DNA of 64,000 nucleotides, from assembly GCA_964370845.1 (NCBI GenBank), contig CAYJLB010000001.1, forward strand, positions 1-64,000, written 5' to 3'. The notes under the pieces are model-generated. The model ran no database searches. It had not been told where the DNA came from and worked only from the letters and a program-made list of their open reading frames with translations. Position 1 is the stretch's first letter; every line of letters begins with the position of its first letter. Below, in pieces: positions 59,032-64,000 of this stretch. Source of the DNA: CAYJLB01 sp964370845 (GTDB lineage Bacteria; Bacillota; Clostridia; Oscillospirales; Ruminococcaceae). A program made the position numbers and the translations under genes.

Positions 59032-60000
59032 ATGTTAAAGAAAAAATTATTATCACTTGTTTTAATCAGCGGAGTAATTCTAACTACTCTTGTAGGCTGT
59101 CAAAATGACACTAATTCTCAAGGAGATAGCACCGAACAAGGTGAAACCTCCGCAACAACAGCAGAAGAAATTATCAAGGAAGAAGTCGCAATGTGGGAAG
59201 TTACTTCACCAGACAGTGAGGGAAAACTCTACTTAGTAGGAACAATTCACGTCGGAAAAGAGGACACTTTCCCACTAAGAGAAGAAATTGAAACTGCCTT
59301 TGATGAAAGTGATTATCTAGCAGTAGAATTTGATTTAGTCGCTTACGAACAAGATATGACTGCACAAATTTCATTAGCACAATCAATGATTTACACTGAC
59401 GGAAGTACAATTTCCGACCATATTGGTGAAGAACTGTACACAAAATTACGTTCATTGTTAACTGGATACGGGCTGTATAACGAAATCTTTGATATGTACA
59501 CGCCTTTTATGTGGTATTCGCTGTTACAAGCGGCTTTGCTTGAAGAAAGCTCCCTAGATGCACAATTTGGCGTTGATAGAACGTTGATTGAAATGGCTAA
59601 CACCCAAGCAAAAGAAATTTTAGAAATTGAATCAGCAGAGAGCCAAACTGAAATGTTTATGAGCTTTTCAGATGAATTAATGATTTTACTACTTGAAAGC
59701 GGAGTGGAACAAGCTGATATTTATGGCGAGAGCGTAGATGCACTTTACGATATTTGGACAAAAGGTGGCGAGCTTCCAGAGGAAGAATATGGTGAATTAA
59801 CTGAAGAAGAAGTAGAGCTTATCGAGGAATACAACAAAGCTTTGATGACAGATAGAAATATTTTAATGGCGGAAGCTGCAATGGACTACTTAGAAAATGA
59901 CTACGAGGTATTTTATGCAGTAGGATTTGCTCATATGGTTGGTCAAGATAATATTATTGATATGTTGATCGAAGAAGGCTACACAGTAGTAAGAAAATAG
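59032..60000 (+). CDS. TraB/GumN-family lipoprotein
   Basis: 322 residues. Lipobox TTLVGC (Cys23). The family signature GKLYLVGTIHVGKEDTFPL (GTIHxG) begins the domain and FYAVGFAHMVGQDNIIDMLIEEGYTVV (AxGxxHMxG) ends it; the conserved Glu is in YLAVEFDL. Members include the pheromone-shutdown protein TraB/PrgY and the metalloprotease-like Tiki proteins, suggesting degradation or sequestration of a peptide at the cell surface. It is the third gene of the NatA/NatB operon (22-bp gap), so the exporter and this protein may act on the same peptide (inference). The stop is followed directly by a GCGGGG/CCCCGC hairpin. Confidence 0.92.
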   Translation: MLKKKLLSLVLISGVILTTLVGCQNDTNSQGDSTEQGETSATTAEEIIKEEVAMWEVTSPDSEGKLYLVGTIHVGKEDTFPLREEIETAFDESDYLAVEFDLVAYEQDMTAQISLAQSMIYTDGSTISDHIGEELYTKLRSLLTGYGLYNEIFDMYTPFMWYSLLQAALLEESSLDAQFGVDRTLIEMANTQAKEILEIESAESQTEMFMSFSDELMILLLESGVEQADIYGESVDALYDIWTKGGELPEEEYGELTEEEVELIEEYNKALMTDRNILMAEAAMDYLENDYEVFYAVGFAHMVGQDNIIDMLIEEGYTVVRK

Positions 60001-60420
60001 CGGGGGAACCCCGCGGGCAAACACGCTATAATTTGATAAATGAGTAACTTAGTTCACGCGATTTTTCAATAGCAAATTTAGAATGGCTTGCCTTGTCCGA
60101 TAAGACGAACAAAAATATGGGCTACACAAGCTAAAAGTTTCGGTCAAGCATTTTTAAAGGCTTGCAGGGTGGAGGGACAGCGTCCTTCCTCGCTTTCCGC
60201 AGAAAGCGAAATACTCGAATGAAAAGCCAGCAGTCAAAAAAGCAAACGAACAAAAGAAAAATTTAAAACGTCGCAAAAAATCATAAAGTAGTCAAAGAAT
60301 AGCGAATAATAAACACTAATAAAAATTATAGTAGAGATAATTTTTGCGACGAAAAAGTAGTTAATAAGAAAACTGTAAGTTTTCGCAATTAACGGGCAAC
60401 TTGATGTCATAAAAATAAAT
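60001..60420. other. Structured intergenic region with several hairpins, function unknown
   Basis: No gene. It holds CAAGC/GCTTG (60145-60164), an 8-bp GGAGGGAC/GTCCTTCC (60171-60189) and a 7-bp CGCTTTC/GAAAGCG (60191-60208) hairpin in a row. Then CGTCGCAAAAA (60269-60279) can pair with TTTTTGCGACG (60341-60351), or the latter can pair instead with AAAAATTAT at 60321-60329 through ATAATTTTT (60337-60345). Finally GAAAACT/AGTTTTC sits inside GTTAAT/ATTAAC (60361-60394). The successive hairpins are more GC-rich than the surroundings. Confidence 0.5.
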
Positions 60421-60459
60421 GCTCCAACTTACTACAAATATCTTTCAATAGATATACTA

Positions 60460-60510
60460 TTTAAACAAAAAACAGTGGGTAACAACTAAGTTATCCACTG
60501 TTTTATTTAT
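60460..60510. terminator. Bidirectional terminator downstream of lysS
   Basis: 15-bp stem AAAACAGTGGGTAAC (60469-60483) / GTTATCCACTGTTTT (60490-60504), one G-U pair, 6-nt loop, with T-rich flanks on both strands. Confidence 0.9.
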
Positions 60511-60513
60511 TTT

Positions 60514-62088
60514 TTATTTATTTTCAATTGGTTTCATAGTAGGGAATAAAAGTACATCTCTGATTGAAGCACTATCAGTAAGTAGCATAATCAATCTGTC
60601 AATACCAATTCCAAGCCCACCAGTAGGAGGCATACCATATTCAAGTGCCGTCAAGAAATCTTCATCAACATCGTTAGCTTCCTCATCGCCCATAGCTTTT
60701 AAACGCATTTGTGACTCAAAACGTTCTCTTTGGTCGATTGGGTCATTAAGCTCAGAGAATGCATTTGCGTGCTCTCTACCAATAACAAAAAGCTCAAATC
60801 TTTCAGTTAAAGTTCCATCGCTAGGTTTTTTCTTAGCAAGTGGAGAAATTTCTAAAGGATAATCAGTGATAAATGTCGGTTGAAGTAATTTTTCTTCACA
60901 ATATTCTTCAAAGAATAAGCTGATAATATCCCCACGTTCGTGTCTATCTTCATATTCAACGTGATGTTTGTCAGCAATTTCTTTAGCTTTTTCAGTAGTT
61001 CTAATTTCATTAAAATCAACATCAGCATATTTTTTGATAACATCAATCATAGAAATTCTTTCAAAAGGTTTAGATAAATCAATTTCAATTTCACCATATT
61101 TAATTGAAGTAGTGCCTAAAACTTTTTGTGCAACGTGTCTAATTAAATTTTCAGTTAAATCCATCATTCCGTTTACATCAGTATAAGCTTGATATAATTC
61201 AAGAAGTGTAAATTCAGGGTTATGACGAACAGAAATACCTTCATTTCTGAAAACTCTACCGATTTCATAAACTTTATCAAATCCGCCTACAATAAGACGT
61301 TTTAAGTAAAGTTCAAGAGAAATTCTTACATGCATGTCAAGTCCTAAAGCATTGTGATGAGTATTAAAAGGACGTGCAGCCGCTCCCCCCGCAACTGTTT
61401 GTAGTACAGGAGTTTCAACTTCAAGGAAACCGTCATTATCAAGGAAGTTTCTAATTTCACGAATAATCATACTTCTTTTCACAAAAGTATCTTTAACTTC
61501 AGGGTTGCAAATTAAGTCAAGGTAACGTTGTCTGTAACGCATATCTTGGTCTTTAAGCCCGTGCCATTTTTCAGGAAGTGGCAATAAAGATTTTGACAAA
61601 AGAGAAACTTTTTTAGCATGGATAGAAACTTCACCTTTTTTCGTTCTAAAAACATAACCTTCGATACCGACAATATCGCCAATATCCCAAGTTTTAAAAG
61701 CTTTGAAAGAATCTTCGCCAATATCGTTCATACGAACATAAATTTGCATTCTGTCATGGCCGTCGTGTACATCGATAAAGTTAGCTTTACCCATATCACG
61801 CCAAGTCATAATTCTACCAGCAATAAAAACTTCTTCCTCTTTAATTTTATTAAGTCCAGCAGTAACAGCTTCTTCATCGCCATTAGCGCTTTCGATAACT
61901 TCTTTTTCTTTTTCCTCATAATAAGCTCTTAATTTCACATTATTTGTATTAACAGGAAATTTTGTAACTTCATAAGGATTTGCGCCACTATTATTTAATT
62001 CATCTAATTTTTCAAGTCTTACTTTTTTTAGAATATTAATATCCTCTTGTTCTAAAACTTCAACTTCATTATTTTCAATATTACTCAA
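60514..62088 (-). CDS. lysS: Lysyl-tRNA synthetase, class II
   Basis: 524 residues. OB-fold anticodon domain at ~75-180 (VFIAGRIMTWRDMGKANFIDVHDG), then the class II core with FVKRSMIIREIRNFLDNDGFLEVETPVL, motif 2 RVFRNEGISVRHNPEFTLLELYQAY and motif 3 GGLGIGIDRLIMLLTDSASIRDVLLFP. Slightly longer than most because of an N-terminal acidic segment and an insertion of ~12 residues (KEVIESANGDEEAV) before the OB-fold. The start is a TTG at 62088 behind GGAAAGGAAG. It follows greA by 33 bp, the usual greA-lysS pair. Confidence 0.97.
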   Translation of the reverse strand: MSNIENNEVEVLEQEDINILKKVRLEKLDELNNSGANPYEVTKFPVNTNNVKLRAYYEEKEKEVIESANGDEEAVTAGLNKIKEEEVFIAGRIMTWRDMGKANFIDVHDGHDRMQIYVRMNDIGEDSFKAFKTWDIGDIVGIEGYVFRTKKGEVSIHAKKVSLLSKSLLPLPEKWHGLKDQDMRYRQRYLDLICNPEVKDTFVKRSMIIREIRNFLDNDGFLEVETPVLQTVAGGAAARPFNTHHNALGLDMHVRISLELYLKRLIVGGFDKVYEIGRVFRNEGISVRHNPEFTLLELYQAYTDVNGMMDLTENLIRHVAQKVLGTTSIKYGEIEIDLSKPFERISMIDVIKKYADVDFNEIRTTEKAKEIADKHHVEYEDRHERGDIISLFFEEYCEEKLLQPTFITDYPLEISPLAKKKPSDGTLTERFELFVIGREHANAFSELNDPIDQRERFESQMRLKAMGDEEANDVDEDFLTALEYGMPPTGGLGIGIDRLIMLLTDSASIRDVLLFPTMKPIENK

Positions 62089-62121
62089 TTTTGTTCTTCC
62101 TTTCCAAACTATAAAAACATC

Positions 62122-62598
62122 TTATTTTGAAATTTCAAGAACTTCAAATTTAATCTCACCATTTAACGTTGTAACGTTAATAAAATCTCCAACGTGTTTA
62201 CCAATACAAGCTTTTCCAATTGGTGATTCATCAGAAATTTTACCTTTATCAGGGTCAGATTCAGTTGAACCAACAATTTGAAGTGTTTCAATTTCATCAA
62301 ATTCCAAGTCTTTTAACTTGATAATTGAACCAATACCAACTTCGTCAACAGTAACATCTTCATCATCAACGATTTCTGCATTTGCAATATATTGTTCAAG
62401 TTCAGCAATTTTAGCTTCTAAAATACCTTGTTCATTTTTAGCTTCGTCGTATTCAGCATTTTCAGATAAATCTCCAAAAGAACGTGCTTCTTTTAGTTTT
62501 TCAGCAACCTCTTTTCTTCTTACAGTCACTAAATGTTCCAAATCTTTTTCAAGTTTAATAAAACCCTCTCTTGAAACTTTTTTCTTTCCCATAGCCAT
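62122..62598 (-). CDS. greA: Transcription elongation factor GreA
   Basis: 158 residues. N-terminal coiled coil (EGFIKLEKDLEHLVTVRRKEVAEKLKEARSFGDLSENAEYDEAKNEQ-type, with the DLSENAEYDEAK tip) that reaches into RNA polymerase to stimulate transcript cleavage, and a C-terminal FKBP-like domain (ISDESPIGKACIGKHVGDFI). ATG 62598 follows AAAGGATTTG; the frame extends three codons to a TTG. Confidence 0.97.
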   Translation of the reverse strand: MAMGKKKVSREGFIKLEKDLEHLVTVRRKEVAEKLKEARSFGDLSENAEYDEAKNEQGILEAKIAELEQYIANAEIVDDEDVTVDEVGIGSIIKLKDLEFDEIETLQIVGSTESDPDKGKISDESPIGKACIGKHVGDFINVTTLNGEIKFEVLEISK

Positions 62599-62720
62599 TA
62601 TACTCAAATCCTTTCAAACGTATCATTAAAAACATATTATATAAAAAACAAAGATAAAAGTCAATCATTTCTTGTCGAATAATATATTATAAAAAGTACA
62701 TATTTTTATATTTAAGGAAA

Positions 62721-62795
62721 TTATTTTTCCCCATTTTCTGTTTCTTCATCATTTTCATCAGTTTCTAAAACAACAACACTAACTTTAACGTTCAT
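62721..62795 (-). pseudogene. Out-of-frame C-terminal tail of the CorC/CNNM protein
   Basis: In the +1 frame relative to the upstream gene, the sequence continues as NVKVSVVVLETDENDEETENGEK and stops at 62721. Proteins of this family normally end with R(I/V)xxVKVxV strands plus a charged tail, which is what this frame encodes. The upstream protein stops early at NER. A one-base change, an assembly error or frameshifting would join them. Confidence 0.45.
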
Positions 62796-63987
62796 TAACA
62801 GCTCCTGCCCTAAATTCAAAAACTCCAAACTTTACAGTTTCGCCATTACTAGGAATATGACCTAAAAGTTCCATTACAAAACCACCAACAGAATTACATT
62901 CCGTTTCAATCATATCTTCAGGCAAATCCAGATTTTCAAGCATATCGGCAATAGATAGTTCACCAGAAACCACATATCTATTGTCATCAATTTTCAAAAA
63001 TGACGGCATTTCATCATCATTTTCGTCATAAATTTCTCCCACAAGTTCCTCTAAAATATCTTCAAGAGTAACCATACCTTCAGTACCGCCATATTGGTCA
63101 ATTACAATTGCAATATGAGATTTATTCCCTTGCATTATCTTTAGTACTTCGGAAATTTTCTTGTGTTCAGAGATTATTAAAGGCTCGTGAATAATTTTTC
63201 TAATATCAACATCGCCCTTTAGATACATAGCGACAAATTCTTTATAATGAATTGTCCCTATAATATTATCCATAGTTTTTTCGTAAACAGGTAATCTTGA
63301 ATATCTTTCTGATAGGAAAATATCCTTGATTTCCTCACAATTTTGTGAAATTGAAACTGCACAAATATTAACTCTTGGAATTAATATTTCACTAATAGTT
63401 GTTTCATCAAACTCAAGTGCAGAGCGAACAAGATTACTTTCCTGTTCTTCCAAAACACCCTCGTCTTCAATTTCATCAATAATATATTTCAATTCTTCTT
63501 CCGTTACAGAAGGTTCGTTGTTTTTATTCCCAACTAGTTTAACAAAACTATTTTTAAGCCATGCAAAAAAGGCTGTAAATGGTGTTAAAACTAGCATTAT
63601 CAATGATAGAATTGGTGCAATTGTAATAGAATAGCTGTCCGCATTTTCTTTAGCCATTGATTTTGGCAAAATTTCACCAAAAATAAGCACAACAACAGTC
63701 ATTACTAAAGTCGCAACTACAACACTATCTGCACCAAAAGCTTGGGTAAAAAGTACCGTAGCTAAAGAAGATGATGCGATATTTACAATGTTATTTCCAA
63801 TTAATATAGCGGTTAAAGCCTTATCGTAATTGTTTGCAATTTTAAGAGCTCTTTTCGCGCCACTGCTCCCCTGTTCAGCATAGTTTTTAAGCCTGATTTT
63901 ATTAACCGACGAAAAAGCAGTTTCCGACGATGAAAAAAACGCAGAAAGTAAAACCAGAACTACAATAAGTATAATTTGAGATGTCAT
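62785..63987 (-). CDS. CNNM/CorC-family membrane protein (DUF21-CBS-CBS-CorC), C-terminus possibly frameshifted
   Basis: 400 residues. DUF21 membrane domain at ~1-150 (four helices; SSSETAFSSVNKIRLK, GNNIVNIASSSLATVL, FGEILPKSMAKENAD), two CBS domains (~200-320; PRVNICAVSISQN..RYSRLPVYE, SHIAIVIDQYGGTEGMVTLEDILEELVGEIYDE) and a CorC_HlyC domain. Family members are implicated in magnesium or cobalt transport; the old name hemolysin C is misleading. GGAGGAAAT precedes the ATG. The chain ends FRAGAVNER, earlier than expected, while the next ~23 residues of the usual C-terminal strand are in the +1 frame. Confidence 0.9.
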   Translation of the reverse strand: MTSQIILIVVLVLLSAFFSSSETAFSSVNKIRLKNYAEQGSSGAKRALKIANNYDKALTAILIGNNIVNIASSSLATVLFTQAFGADSVVVATLVMTVVVLIFGEILPKSMAKENADSYSITIAPILSLIMLVLTPFTAFFAWLKNSFVKLVGNKNNEPSVTEEELKYIIDEIEDEGVLEEQESNLVRSALEFDETTISEILIPRVNICAVSISQNCEEIKDIFLSERYSRLPVYEKTMDNIIGTIHYKEFVAMYLKGDVDIRKIIHEPLIISEHKKISEVLKIMQGNKSHIAIVIDQYGGTEGMVTLEDILEELVGEIYDENDDEMPSFLKIDDNRYVVSGELSIADMLENLDLPEDMIETECNSVGGFVMELLGHIPSNGETVKFGVFEFRAGAVNER

Positions 63988-64000
63988 ATTTCCTCCAAAT

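Overview
This is a low-GC, gene-dense chromosomal segment from an anaerobic, probably endospore-forming Firmicute of class Clostridia (Lachnospirales-like is my best guess; the family is inferred, not proven). The evidence is AT-rich intergenic DNA, AAAGGA/GGAGG Shine-Dalgarno sites, the yabP-yabQ-divIC-yabR sporulation/division cluster, pyruvate formate-lyase and formate-tetrahydrofolate ligase, a CIRCE-controlled groESL operon, an archaeal-type short ProRS, and a Gram-positive S10-spc-alpha ribosomal cluster with a map-KOW-infA segment.

Layout. (1) 1-3.8 kb, minus strand: a pyruvate formate-lyase that appears natively split. A 685-residue core carries the catalytic Cys-Cys pair but ends where the glycyl-radical domain should begin. 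It is followed by a 72-residue protein of unknown function and then the glycyl-radical domain as a free 79-residue protein. Behind it lies mnmA. (2) 4-15.5 kb: a 2554-residue surface protein with 15 SpaA/Cna-B-type repeats, aspartate kinase, a DUF1540 mini-protein, a class B sortase and an orphan OmpR-type regulator whose phospho-acceptor Asp is Glu. The surface-protein promoter carries a perfect TGTWAH-N5-TGTWAH direct repeat, so protein, sortase and regulator may form one module. (3) 15.9-24.3 kb: groESL, tcdA, rodA, a membrane protein, then fhs-tsaE-tsaB-rpiB. (4) 24.3-40.6 kb, minus strand: 32 genes from rpsJ to rplQ, read from one clear promoter through a structured leader of about 370 nt that ends in a terminator-like hairpin. 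(5) 40.6-48.8 kb: lipoprotein, proS, a cytidylate-kinase-like protein, a parallel beta-helix protein, an aminotransferase/Lrp pair and a PHP phosphatase. (6) 48.9-53.8 kb: the ACT (UPF0237) and UPF0210 genes, which are usually neighbours, here separated by a small unknown gene and a Fic AMP-transferase; then ispE and a lipoprotein. (7) 53.9-60 kb: the yabPQ-divIC-yabR cluster, a 105-bp MITE-like palindrome, two ABC systems and a TraB/GumN lipoprotein. (8) 60-64 kb: a structured 500-bp intergenic region, lysS, greA and a CNNM/CorC-type membrane protein whose reading frame seems to break just before its natural C-terminus.

No rRNA, tRNA, CRISPR array, transposase or prophage gene was seen. The most unusual items are the three-gene split PFL with its radical-domain look-alike, the WalR-like box plus Glu54 regulator next to the giant surface protein, a family of post-stop-codon hairpin elements, and several structured non-coding segments.
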